A DNA stretch of 64,000 nucleotides. Source: a bacterium (lineage in GTDB: Bacteria > Zhuqueibacterota > QNDG01 > JAGLOF01). Position 1 is the first letter of the stretch, and the number at the start of each line of letters is the position of its first letter. The DNA lies in assembly GCA_016934955.1 (NCBI GenBank), contig JAFGRY010000026.1, forward strand, positions 230,628-294,627. Direction: 5' to 3'. This document shows positions 1-7,657 of this stretch, in pieces. The position numbers and the translations under genes are program-made. Under the pieces are notes generated by a model that ran no database searches, was not told the origin of the DNA, and saw nothing but the letters and a program-made list of their open reading frames with translations.

Positions 1-473
1 CCCTGTGGACCCATGAGGTACCTGGGCGCCTCGTCCTTGTCGAGGCCGACGGCGCTTTCCCCGTTGATCGCCACGATCCTGTCTCCGACCATGAGTCCCG
101 CCCTGTCAGAGGGGCCTTCGGGAATGACGGACATGACAGTGATCTTGTTGCGGATTACGTCGAAAGTGATGCCGATCCCGGAATATCCTGCGTAATCCTG
201 GTTGAATTTACTGAAATAATCGGGCTTCAGGTAACGGGAGTGCGGATCAAGTTCGGAGATCATTCCCGTGATGGCATCCTGGATCAGCTCGGTGCCCACC
301 GTTTCTTCAACGTAATCTTCCTGGATCCGCTGGAAGACCTCATTGAATATCTTCAGCGTGGTAATGATGTCCCTGACAGAGTCGTAATAGCGGAGAGTCG
401 CTCCGGTTGACACTGCGCAAAAGAGGGCAATGAGGATAAGGGCGGTTTTATTCTTGCCTGGCAGTTTTTTCAT
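1..473 (-). CDS. S41 family C-terminal processing peptidase, N-terminal part
   Basis: The protein runs off the left edge; only about 157 N-terminal residues are visible. It opens with a basic stretch and a hydrophobic signal or anchor segment (about residues 8-25). The helical N-terminal region typical of CtpA-type proteases follows (LDPHSRYL motif near residue 78), then the start of a PDZ domain with GYSGIGITF and a GPSDRAGLMVGDRI core. The catalytic Ser/Lys region lies outside the window. Family members are periplasmic or envelope proteases that trim C-termini or degrade misfolded envelope proteins. The ATG at 473 directly precedes the signal segment, and a near-consensus promoter lies upstream at 523-551. 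It is divergent from the SH3-parvulin gene. Confidence 0.88.
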   Translation of the reverse strand, partial: MKKLPGKNKTALILIALFCAVSTGATLRYYDSVRDIITTLKIFNEVFQRIQEDYVEETVGTELIQDAITGMISELDPHSRYLKPDYFSKFNQDYAGYSGIGITFDVIRNKITVMSVIPEGPSDRAGLMVGDRIVAINGESAVGLDKDEAPRYLMGPQ

Positions 474-522
474 ATGCGTTGATACTCTGTTGATTGGCCG
501 CTGTATGTGTACAATAGTTTTT

Positions 523-551
523 AATATACCAACATCCGGGGTAAATGTCAA
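523..551 (-). promoter_or_regulatory. sigma-70 promoter for the S41 peptidase
   Basis: On the minus strand the site reads TTGACA, 17 nt, TATATT. Transcription would start near position 515, giving a leader of about 40 nt before the ATG at 473. Spacing and hexamers match the other promoters found in this window. Confidence 0.7.
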
Positions 552-634
552 GGCGGTATGCATATCCGACGCCGGAACGCAGCTCTCCCTTCAGGGCCGG
601 AACGATTTTCCTTATAACCTGATGATTAAATAGC

Positions 635-663
635 TTGTATTTTTTAAGTAAATTCATTATTAT
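635..663 (+). promoter_or_regulatory. probable promoter for the SH3-parvulin gene
   Basis: TTGTAT, 17 nt, TATTAT. The predicted start near 670 lies downstream of the first in-frame Met of the open frame, which supports the GTG at 722 as the true start. Confidence 0.5.
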
Positions 664-721
664 TATCATGTATATCAGCATATCATGCGAAGACTTTTTT
701 CGTCAAGGAGAACAAAAAACA

Positions 722-1255
722 GTGAAAAAATTGGCAGGCATGTGCATCGTCCTCTGCTTCCTTGCGGGCACAGGAGGGTATGCACAGGATCAGCAGCAGC
801 AGGCGTACATCAATACCAGTGTTGAAAATCTCCTGCGGTCACCGGGAGGCGCGCGAGTGGGGCAGCTGTCCGGAAACACCCGCGTGGTCATTCTCGGTTC
901 GGAGGGGGAATGGATACGCATCGCAACCACCGGCTGGGTCCGGAAGAGTGCCCTTACCGAGATCGACCCGGGGGAACAGAAGGTGTATATTCAGGCAAGC
1001 CACATTCTCGTTCGCACGGAAACCGAGGCCGAAGAGATTCTCGCCAAACTGCAGGCCGGGGACGATTTCGCCAAACTCGCACGGCAGTATTCCATCGATG
1101 AGGCGAGCAAGGAAAACGGGGGGGACCTTGGCGTATTCGCCAAGGGAGATTTTATGGCGGCATTCGATGAGGCCGCGTTCAAACTGAATCCCGGTGAGAC
1201 AAGCGGGATCGTAAAGAGTCAAATCGGGTACCATATTATTAAAAGAACCAGATGA
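722..1255 (+). CDS. SH3-domain plus parvulin (PpiC) peptidyl-prolyl isomerase, secreted
   Basis: A protein of about 177 residues. A signal peptide occupies residues 1-22 (KKLAGMCIVLCFLAG core). A bacterial SH3-like domain (about 25-80, ending GWVRKSALTE) and a PpiC/parvulin rotamase domain (about 87-177) follow. The rotamase shows the family signatures ASHILV, DDFAKLARQYS, NGGDLG and IGYHIIK. Parvulins catalyse proline cis-trans isomerisation in periplasmic protein folding; the SH3 domain may bind peptidoglycan or peptides (inference). The GTG start was chosen because AAGGAG precedes it at 705-710, the signal peptide begins there, and the longer upstream frame starts before the predicted transcription start. 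A Yip1-like gene follows 19 nt downstream, probably in the same operon. Confidence 0.85.
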   Translation: MKKLAGMCIVLCFLAGTGGYAQDQQQQAYINTSVENLLRSPGGARVGQLSGNTRVVILGSEGEWIRIATTGWVRKSALTEIDPGEQKVYIQASHILVRTETEAEEILAKLQAGDDFAKLARQYSIDEASKENGGDLGVFAKGDFMAAFDEAAFKLNPGETSGIVKSQIGYHIIKRTR

Positions 1256-1274
1256 AACAATGGTGGAGGATACC

Positions 1275-1892
1275 ATGCAAAGCGTAAAAATGCTCGTCAA
1301 TCGTATTAAAAATCTCGTTCTCGGTCCCAAGGAGGAATGGGGGGTTATCGCCGGTGAAGAGATGACCGCGACTGCACTTATCAAGGATTATCTGCTGGTG
1401 CTTGCGGCGATTCCCGCCGTGGCCAAATTTCTCGGCATGTGGATCATCGGTGTCCCGATCCCCTTCGGCGGCGGGGTGGTGCGGCTCACCTTCTTCGAGT
1501 CGCTGATCAGCTCCATCGTTTTTTATGTTCTTACCGCCGCCGGCATCTGGGCTTTCGCCCAGATCCTGAAGTTTATCGCCCCCCGGTTCAGCAGCAGCAA
1601 CGACAATGTAAAAACGCTTAAGGTCGCTGTTTTCATGGCTGCGCCCTATTTGTTTGCCGGGGTGCTGTACGTGATACCCTCGCTCAGTGTGATCACACTG
1701 CTTGTGGGTATCTACTGTCTCTACATTCTTTACGTCGGGCTTCCGGCCGTGCTTGATACGCCCCAGGAAAAAACGCTGCCGTTCATCATCGTTTCGGTTG
1801 TCGCCGCCATTCTTCTCTCTATCATCGTGTCGGCAATAACCGGACCCCTGACCAATGCGTTCGGGCCTGACTTTTATCCGCGGGCTTTTTAA
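1275..1892 (+). CDS. Yip1-domain integral membrane protein
   Basis: A protein of about 205 residues. A short cytoplasmic N-terminus carries the Yip1-family pattern (MLVNRIKNLVLGPKEEW), followed by about five hydrophobic segments across residues 30-195, including a YLFAGVLYVIPSLSVI stretch. Bacterial Yip1-domain proteins are inner-membrane proteins of unknown function. The ATG at 1275 is preferred over the one at 1260 because TGGAGG sits 6 nt before it. It lies just downstream of the SH3-parvulin gene, suggesting co-transcription. No enzymatic motif is visible. Confidence 0.7.
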   Translation: MQSVKMLVNRIKNLVLGPKEEWGVIAGEEMTATALIKDYLLVLAAIPAVAKFLGMWIIGVPIPFGGGVVRLTFFESLISSIVFYVLTAAGIWAFAQILKFIAPRFSSSNDNVKTLKVAVFMAAPYLFAGVLYVIPSLSVITLLVGIYCLYILYVGLPAVLDTPQEKTLPFIIVSVVAAILLSIIVSAITGPLTNAFGPDFYPRAF

Positions 1893-1923
1893 AAGGCGAT
1901 ACGCTCCCGCTTTTTACACATGT

Positions 1924-1957
1924 GACAGCCGCACTTGTCACGGCCGGTGCGGCTGTC
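1924..1957 (+). terminator. hairpin after the Yip1 gene, probable terminator
   Basis: An 11-bp perfect inverted repeat (GACAGCCGCAC / GTGCGGCTGTC) with a 12-nt loop, 31 nt after the stop codon. It is followed only by a short, weak T-rich stretch, so efficiency is uncertain. Confidence 0.5.
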
Positions 1958-1992
1958 TTACAATCTGAATTTACGGACAGAAGGCGTTCCTG

Positions 1993-4062
1993 TTGAAATC
2001 TGAGAACAAGGTCACTATTCCGGTAGATGTCTACCAGACAGTATTCGAGTCCATCGAACTCGATGAACTTTCCGAAAATATATTTTCGGTTCTGTACGAC
2101 GCGTTCCCCCGAACCGCCCTCATCACGCTGTACCTGCCGGATTATGAAACCAATGTTCCCAAACGGTTCAGGATCCAGTCATACGCCGGATTGAACATGG
2201 TCGCCTTTGACACCGCCATCGGAGAAACACTGGCTACCATGGTCGCGGATACCGGTCAGGCGCTCTTTTCCGGAAGGCTTAACGAGGATTTTACCCTGGC
2301 CGTGGATGAGCTGGCCGATCTGCGCCTCTCATCTTATGCCGGTTTGCCGCTTCGGCTGGAATCAGACGGGTATGCCGTCCTGGAACTGTACGCCGTTGAA
2401 AAAGACACCTACACCCGGCAGGAGAAGCAGCACCTGCTCGCCCTGGCCGACGTGTTCGCGCGGGCCCTCTCCCACGCCACGCTGTATGACAGGGCGTCGG
2501 GCCGGGCGAAACGGTTTGTCGGCATCAGCCGCGCGATTACGCTCAGCAGGCACCTGAGCACCATCGACGAAGTGCTTCGCGATATCGCCAAGGTGCTGGT
2601 GCAGTCTCTGGGATTCGACCACGCCTGGATCGGCCTTCTCAACGATGAAAAGAACTGTATCGAAGGAAAGACGGGATTCGGAAGGCTGATAAAAAAGAAA
2701 CATATATATCTTGTTCACGATATCTTCACCGATTCCGACAATCCTGTGACAGAGGCGTTTCTCACCCAGCAACCGGTTGTTTCTCTTTTCGGCACCGAGA
2801 AACGGATGCAGAAGAAAGTCGAGGAGTGGCTTCTCAAGACCGAGACGGGGAGTTACGGTTTCGTGCCCATAATGAAAGGGGAGGAGACACTCGGGATCAT
2901 CGGCGCCTTTCTCTGCGCCGCCCAGTCGTTCAATACCGAGGATGTAAAGACGCTCACATCCATAGCGGAACAGGCCGCCATCGCCATTGAAAACGCCGAA
3001 CTGTACGAACAGATTAAAAAATCGGAAAAAAGTTACCGTACGCTCTTTGAATCAGCCGGAACCTGTCTGGCGATCATCGACAATGATTACGTCATCGAAC
3101 TCGTCAACAAGGCGTTCCTTGCCTTGAGCGGGTGCGAATATGACGATCTTGTCCGGAAAAAGCGGTTTATCGACTTTTTGTGCTCTCCGGATGCGGGCGA
3201 ATCTGAATCGGTAAAGGAACTGCTGCAGCCTCAGAACAGCTGGGAAGGTGAATTTTACACCTCCATGGGAGATATACGCCAGGTGCATTTCACCATCGCC
3301 TCCATCCCCGATTCCGATCAGATACTGATCTCGCTCATCGACATGACCCGGGAGCGCGAGCTGGAGCGGAGACTCTACCGCAGTGAAGAACTCGCTTCCA
3401 TCGGTGAGCTCTCGGCCGGCATCGCCCACGAAATACGCAATCCACTCGCCGCCATCACGACATCGGTAAGTCTGCTCAAGGATGAGCCGGAGCTCTCCGA
3501 TATCGGACGGGAGCTGCTCGATGTCGTAAAGGAGGAGTCCGACCATCTCACCGTCATCGTGAACGATTTTCTCCGCTTCGCCCGGCCCCAGACACCAAAT
3601 ATGCGCGAGGCGAACATAAACAAGCTGCTCGCCGATGTCATCAGAAAAACTTCCGACCTGTTCGACAAGAATATAAAGATCAACACCGAATTCGACGAAA
3701 TTCCCATGGCCGCCATTGACCGGCATCAGATTCAGCAGGTGATCACGAACCTCATTCTCAACGGGGTCGATGCCTGTGAAGTTGGTGGAACCCTCACGGT
3801 GACCTCCAAGCTGAAAAAGGTCAATAAAACTCCTCATGTGGAAATATGCATCCGGGATAACGGCAATGGAATACCGCAGGAAAATATCAACAAGATTTTT
3901 CAGCCGTTCTTTTCCACAAAGGACAAGGGTACGGGAATGGGGCTGGCGATTTGCCAGAGAATCATAGACGGACATGACGGTGAAATTATTGTAGACAGCA
4001 CCATCGGGGAAGGAACATCATTCAATGTGATTTTCCCGGTTCGCAAGGAACAGACAAAATAA
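1993..4062 (+). CDS. GAF-GAF-PAS sensor histidine kinase
   Basis: A 689-residue protein without membrane segments, so probably cytoplasmic. Order: GAF-like domain (about 25-168), second GAF (about 175-340), PAS (about 345-455), HisKA and HATPase (about 570-685). The phospho-acceptor His479 lies in the motif AGIAHEIRNPLAA. The ATPase shows an N box (LILNGVDACE), a G1 box (DNGNGIP) and a G2 box (KGTGMGLAI), so it looks active. This NtrB/AtoS-type kinase lies 21 nt upstream of an NtrC-type regulator, its obvious partner. The start is TTG with AGAAGG 8 nt upstream. The GAF/PAS signal is unknown. Confidence 0.9.
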   Translation: MKSENKVTIPVDVYQTVFESIELDELSENIFSVLYDAFPRTALITLYLPDYETNVPKRFRIQSYAGLNMVAFDTAIGETLATMVADTGQALFSGRLNEDFTLAVDELADLRLSSYAGLPLRLESDGYAVLELYAVEKDTYTRQEKQHLLALADVFARALSHATLYDRASGRAKRFVGISRAITLSRHLSTIDEVLRDIAKVLVQSLGFDHAWIGLLNDEKNCIEGKTGFGRLIKKKHIYLVHDIFTDSDNPVTEAFLTQQPVVSLFGTEKRMQKKVEEWLLKTETGSYGFVPIMKGEETLGIIGAFLCAAQSFNTEDVKTLTSIAEQAAIAIENAELYEQIKKSEKSYRTLFESAGTCLAIIDNDYVIELVNKAFLALSGCEYDDLVRKKRFIDFLCSPDAGESESVKELLQPQNSWEGEFYTSMGDIRQVHFTIASIPDSDQILISLIDMTRERELERRLYRSEELASIGELSAGIAHEIRNPLAAITTSVSLLKDEPELSDIGRELLDVVKEESDHLTVIVNDFLRFARPQTPNMREANINKLLADVIRKTSDLFDKNIKINTEFDEIPMAAIDRHQIQQVITNLILNGVDACEVGGTLTVTSKLKKVNKTPHVEICIRDNGNGIPQENINKIFQPFFSTKDKGTGMGLAICQRIIDGHDGEIIVDSTIGEGTSFNVIFPVRKEQTK

Positions 4063-4083
4063 CAACGCAAACAGGGATGATAC

Positions 4084-5448
4084 ATGGCAGATATTCTTCT
4101 CGTAGATGATGATAAAAACGTCAGGATAACCCTGTCGGCCTTTCTCAAGAAAATGGACAATAACGTGGACATTGCGACCGACGGTGAGCAGGCCGAGGAG
4201 AAGATCAAGGCGTTTCCCTATGATCTCGTGATTACCGATCTGAAAATGGCCAAGAAAAGCGGTCTCGATGTCGTGCGTTTTGCCAAAGAGTGCAATCCGC
4301 TCACCGAGATCATTGTGCTCACCGGATTCGGCACGGTGGAAAGCGGTGTCCAGGCGATGAAACTCGGGGCCTATGATTATATAACAAAACCGCCGGATCT
4401 GGAAGAGTTCAAGCTGCTCGTGTACAAAGCCCTGGAGAGGAAGAAACTGCTCACCGAAGTGGAATATCTGCAGCATGAGCTGAAAGACAAATACAAGTTT
4501 GACAATATTATCGGTTCTTCCAAAGAGATGCTCGATGTGCTCTCTCTTGTTTCCAAGGTTTCTCCCACGGACAGCACCGTTCTGATAACCGGTGAAAGCG
4601 GTACCGGAAAAGAGCTGATCGCCAGGGCGGTCCACCTGAACAGCAAACGTAAAAACCGTGCGTTCGTGACCATCAATTGCGGGGCCATTCCCGAAAATCT
4701 TCAGGAAAGCGAGCTGTTCGGCCATGTCAGAGGCGCGTTCACCGGCGCCATCAAGGAGAAGCGCGGACTGTTTCAGGAAGCCAGCGGCGGCACTCTTTTT
4801 CTCGACGAGATCGGCGAGACCGCGCCGGCGACCCAGGTCAAACTGCTCAGATTTCTCCAGGACGGTGAAATTCGTGCGGTCGGCGATACGGAACCGATTC
4901 ATGTTGATGTGCGGCTCCTGGCGGCAACGAACCGCAATCTCGAAGATGCCATCGAAGCCGGTGAATTCCGTGAAGACCTCTATTACCGTCTCAATGTGAT
5001 TCCCATCAACATTCCGCCGCTGCGTGAACGGCGGGATGACATCCCCCTGCTGGTCAACCATTTTCTGGCCCTGGCCAGGGAGAAAACCGGCAAACAGCTG
5101 GAAACCGTCTCTCCCCAGGCGATGAAGATCCTCACGGGGTGGAAATGGCAGGGTAATGTGCGGGAACTCGAGAACGTTATCGAGCGTGCGGTGATTCTTT
5201 CAAATCAGAATGTGATTCTGCCGCATGATCTGCCGATGTCGATGCAGTCGCTCGATGCTGATGCGATTACGACGCAGGCCGGGTGGGAGGAGCTGTCTCT
5301 GGAAGAGATGGAAAAACGTCAAATACTGAGAACGCTGGAAAAATATGAATGGAACCAGAAAAAGACATCGGATGTTCTCGGGATTTCCACGACCACTCTC
5401 TGGAGGAAACTTAAATCCTACGGTATTGAACCCAAGATGAAGGAGTAA
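4084..5448 (+). CDS. NtrC-family sigma-54 dependent response regulator
   Basis: A 454-residue protein with the full three-domain layout. A receiver domain (1-120) carries acidic residues D8-D10 and phospho-acceptor Asp52. An AAA+ activator domain (about 140-375) has Walker A GESGTGKE at 170-177, the sigma-54 contact loop GAFTGA at 217-222 and Walker B GGTLFLDEIG at 235-244. A Fis-type helix-turn-helix lies at about 405-450. It should activate sigma-54 promoters when phosphorylated by the kinase encoded just upstream. A candidate sigma-54 promoter lies about 150 nt downstream, before the next receiver gene. Confidence 0.95.
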   Translation: MADILLVDDDKNVRITLSAFLKKMDNNVDIATDGEQAEEKIKAFPYDLVITDLKMAKKSGLDVVRFAKECNPLTEIIVLTGFGTVESGVQAMKLGAYDYITKPPDLEEFKLLVYKALERKKLLTEVEYLQHELKDKYKFDNIIGSSKEMLDVLSLVSKVSPTDSTVLITGESGTGKELIARAVHLNSKRKNRAFVTINCGAIPENLQESELFGHVRGAFTGAIKEKRGLFQEASGGTLFLDEIGETAPATQVKLLRFLQDGEIRAVGDTEPIHVDVRLLAATNRNLEDAIEAGEFREDLYYRLNVIPINIPPLRERRDDIPLLVNHFLALAREKTGKQLETVSPQAMKILTGWKWQGNVRELENVIERAVILSNQNVILPHDLPMSMQSLDADAITTQAGWEELSLEEMEKRQILRTLEKYEWNQKKTSDVLGISTTTLWRKLKSYGIEPKMKE

Positions 5449-5597
5449 ACGGGACGTTTCATCTTTGCTTCGGAGACCAGTATCGATTGCATTATGAAAC
5501 CGTTCCCGTGCCCGCCCCGGTAAAAATACGAAGATTCTGTAACATTTTCGCCTTCGGCGGGGCTGCAGAGACATTCCGGCTCCGCCTCGGCAGCTCA

Positions 5598-5612
5598 TGG
5601 CACAATATTTGA
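5598..5612 (+). promoter_or_regulatory. candidate sigma-54 (-24/-12) promoter
   Basis: TGGCAC, 5 nt, TTGA. The -24 element and spacing fit the sigma-54 consensus, but the conserved C of the -12 TTGC is A here. It sits in the 228-nt gap after an NtrC-type gene and about 65 nt before the next start codon. Confidence 0.3.
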
Positions 5613-5676
5613 AGTTCCCCAAGCTGAGATGGTGACCGCACTGCAACAAGATATTGATCCTGGAGATGTATTGGAT

Positions 5677-6399
5677 ATGACAAAGGTTTTAATCGTTGAT
5701 GATGAAAAGAACGTTTTGACTACCCTGTCGATAGGTCTGAAACGTCATCATTACGATGTCTATAAAGCGCAGAACGGACCGGAAGCGCTGTCACTGCTGG
5801 ATACGGAGGCGTGTGATATTATGATCTCCGACATCCGGATGAAGCCGATGGACGGGTATACCCTGGCCACAAAAGTCAGGGAACGGTTTCCGGCGATGAG
5901 AATCATACTTATGTCCGCCTATGAAATGGACGAGGAACAGTATGAAACCGTCGAGAAACTGTCATGTTCGCGTCTGATCAAACCATTTGCCGTATCCGAT
6001 TTGATCAAGGCGATCAAGCGGGAAGAACGAAAAGGGAAGAACGGGTGCGTCATGGTGCTCGGCGGTGTCGAGGATCGCAATTTTATCAGGCAGGTGATTG
6101 AATCCGCCGGGTTTACCATGGAAGTGCTTGATATGGAGCAGGATATCGAACGGCAGATCATCGACAGCGGCTGTCCGCTTTTCATTATCGACGGTGATTC
6201 TCTCACCGATGACAACTTCAAGCTCCTCAATGCCATCGACCGGCTCGCCCCCGAAAGCCATGTGCTCCTTCTCGCCCAGAAAGGGGATAAACGAGTTTCG
6301 CAAACCTCTGAATCAAACCTTACGATTCTCGACAAGGACACCTTTGTCAGTGAAAACCGCTGGGCTGAGACCCGAATACGAAATATCATGAATGCATAA
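5677..6399 (+). CDS. receiver-domain protein with a second, degenerate receiver-like half
   Basis: A 240-residue protein. The N-terminal half is a normal receiver: VDDEKN acidic pocket, Asp in CDIMISDIRMKPMDG, and Lys in the RLIKPF motif. The C-terminal half (about 120-240) is not a DNA-binding domain. It repeats an alternating beta/alpha pattern with GCVMVLGGVEDRNFI and CPLFIIDGDSL, like a degenerate second receiver. It has no output domain, so it may act by protein-protein contact or as a phosphate sink (inference). The ATG at 5677 is preferred because GGAG lies upstream and the receiver core begins immediately after it. The gene ends at a strong bidirectional terminator. Confidence 0.75.
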   Translation: MTKVLIVDDEKNVLTTLSIGLKRHHYDVYKAQNGPEALSLLDTEACDIMISDIRMKPMDGYTLATKVRERFPAMRIILMSAYEMDEEQYETVEKLSCSRLIKPFAVSDLIKAIKREERKGKNGCVMVLGGVEDRNFIRQVIESAGFTMEVLDMEQDIERQIIDSGCPLFIIDGDSLTDDNFKLLNAIDRLAPESHVLLLAQKGDKRVSQTSESNLTILDKDTFVSENRWAETRIRNIMNA

Positions 6400-6434
6400 A
6401 AAAGCCATTCGGCAACAACCGAATGGCTTTTTTC
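6399..6434. terminator. bidirectional intrinsic terminator
   Basis: A perfect stem AAAAAGCCATTCGG / CCGAATGGCTTTTT with a 6-nt loop, flanked by an A run on the left and a T run on the right. It serves the receiver gene on the plus strand and the TPR lipoprotein on the minus strand. Confidence 0.9.
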
Positions 6435-6450
6435 ATATCCCTGGTCCGGA

Positions 6451-7482
6451 TTATTCGCCGCCGGACAGCTCCTTGTTTTTATCAAACGCCGCCTTGGCTT
6501 TTTCCAGCTGATTGTTGCGGGCGTAGGCCGTTCCCAGCCAGAACCAGACACCCGCATTGTCGGGCTGCAGGTCAGCCGCTTTCTCCAGGTATCTGACTGC
6601 GTCCGCCCACTTTTCCATGCCCAGATAGGCCTGCCCGATGCTCTGGCATGACTGGAAATCCTGGGGATCGCTTTCATAGACGGCGCTGAACATCTCGAGC
6701 GCGTCCTCCCACTGCTCGCGTTTCAGGTATATAGCGCCGAGATTGAATTTGATCGCGGTATTGTCGGGATCACTGACAAGATAGTCTTTGTACACCCGTA
6801 TCGCCTCATCGGGCTCATCCAGCAGGTTATAGGCCAGACCGAGATAGTAGAGCGCCTCGCTGAAGAACTGGTGAGACTCATCTGCTTTTTCGATGAATGA
6901 CTTCATCTGATCGGCGGTTGATTTGTAGTCTTTCAATTCAAAATAGGATCTGCCGATCATAAAGTAGGCCTCGAGATCCATGGGATCGATTTCATAGGCC
7001 TTCCTGAATGATTCCAGCGCCTTTTCCGGCTGTTCGGCATCGAGATAGGCGAGACCGAGATAACGGAATGCCACTCCTTTTTCGGGCATGATCCTGGTCG
7101 CAATCAGGAATTTTTCAGCCGCTTCCGCAGATTTGCCCTGCTGATACAGCCCCACGCCCTGATTGAGATGATTGGTCCAGTGGGTGTTCCGTTTCTGCTG
7201 AATTTCGTTGCTGTACTTGGAGCTGATTTCCAGTGACCTGGTGAACGCTTCGTTCATCTGCAGATAGTTTTTCTGTTTTTCATACACTTTGCCCATAACG
7301 AAATGCGCGTCGGGATCTGACGGATTGTTGGTGAGCGCTACTTCGCACTGCTCCAGGGCCCTGTCAAGCTCGTTGCTGTCTATGTAGACTTTGGCGGACG
7401 TGATGGCCGGTTGTTCACACGCCGTGAAGAGCAGGAATCCTGCAAAGAGGGCGAGCAGCAATGCCATTCCTAATTTTCGCAT
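6451..7482 (-). CDS. TPR-repeat lipoprotein
   Basis: A protein of about 343 residues with a lipoprotein signal (hydrophobic core then LLFTAC, lipid Cys near residue 22). At least seven tetratricopeptide repeats cover the rest, with clear units such as AFRYLGLAYLDAEQPEKALE and AIKFNLGAIYLKREQWEDAL. TPR lipoproteins of this kind act as envelope scaffolds; no partner is shown here. The ATG at 7482 follows an AAAAAGGAGA site and starts the signal peptide; the in-frame ATG 36 nt upstream has no RBS. It converges on the receiver gene and shares its terminator. Confidence 0.85.
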   Translation of the reverse strand: MRKLGMALLLALFAGFLLFTACEQPAITSAKVYIDSNELDRALEQCEVALTNNPSDPDAHFVMGKVYEKQKNYLQMNEAFTRSLEISSKYSNEIQQKRNTHWTNHLNQGVGLYQQGKSAEAAEKFLIATRIMPEKGVAFRYLGLAYLDAEQPEKALESFRKAYEIDPMDLEAYFMIGRSYFELKDYKSTADQMKSFIEKADESHQFFSEALYYLGLAYNLLDEPDEAIRVYKDYLVSDPDNTAIKFNLGAIYLKREQWEDALEMFSAVYESDPQDFQSCQSIGQAYLGMEKWADAVRYLEKAADLQPDNAGVWFWLGTAYARNNQLEKAKAAFDKNKELSGGE

Positions 7483-7532
7483 CGTGTATCTCCTTTTTAC
7501 ATCGTTGGTTGTGACCAATTGCTCGAAAGTTA

Positions 7533-7561
7533 AAATTACAATATAATTTATCTAAAATCAA
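7533..7561 (-). promoter_or_regulatory. promoter for the TPR lipoprotein
   Basis: On the minus strand TTGATT, 17 nt, TAATTT in an AT-rich intergenic region. The hexamers are the same as those upstream of the small beta-barrel gene at 18595. Confidence 0.5.
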
Positions 7562-7611
7562 GCTATTTTTGCTCTGCGCGTTTCTCCGATAAAAACCAAT
7601 TGACTATAGAA

Positions 7612-7641
7612 TTGAAAGTTTTTACCTTATAAGCCTATATA
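7612..7641 (+). promoter_or_regulatory. possible promoter for porX
   Basis: TTGAAA, 18 nt, TATATA. An alternative is TTGACT at 7600 with TACCTT 17 nt later. Either gives a very short leader (about 10-23 nt) with no visible Shine-Dalgarno before the ATG at 7658. Confidence 0.4.
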
Positions 7642-7657
7642 AAATATATGATAAATT

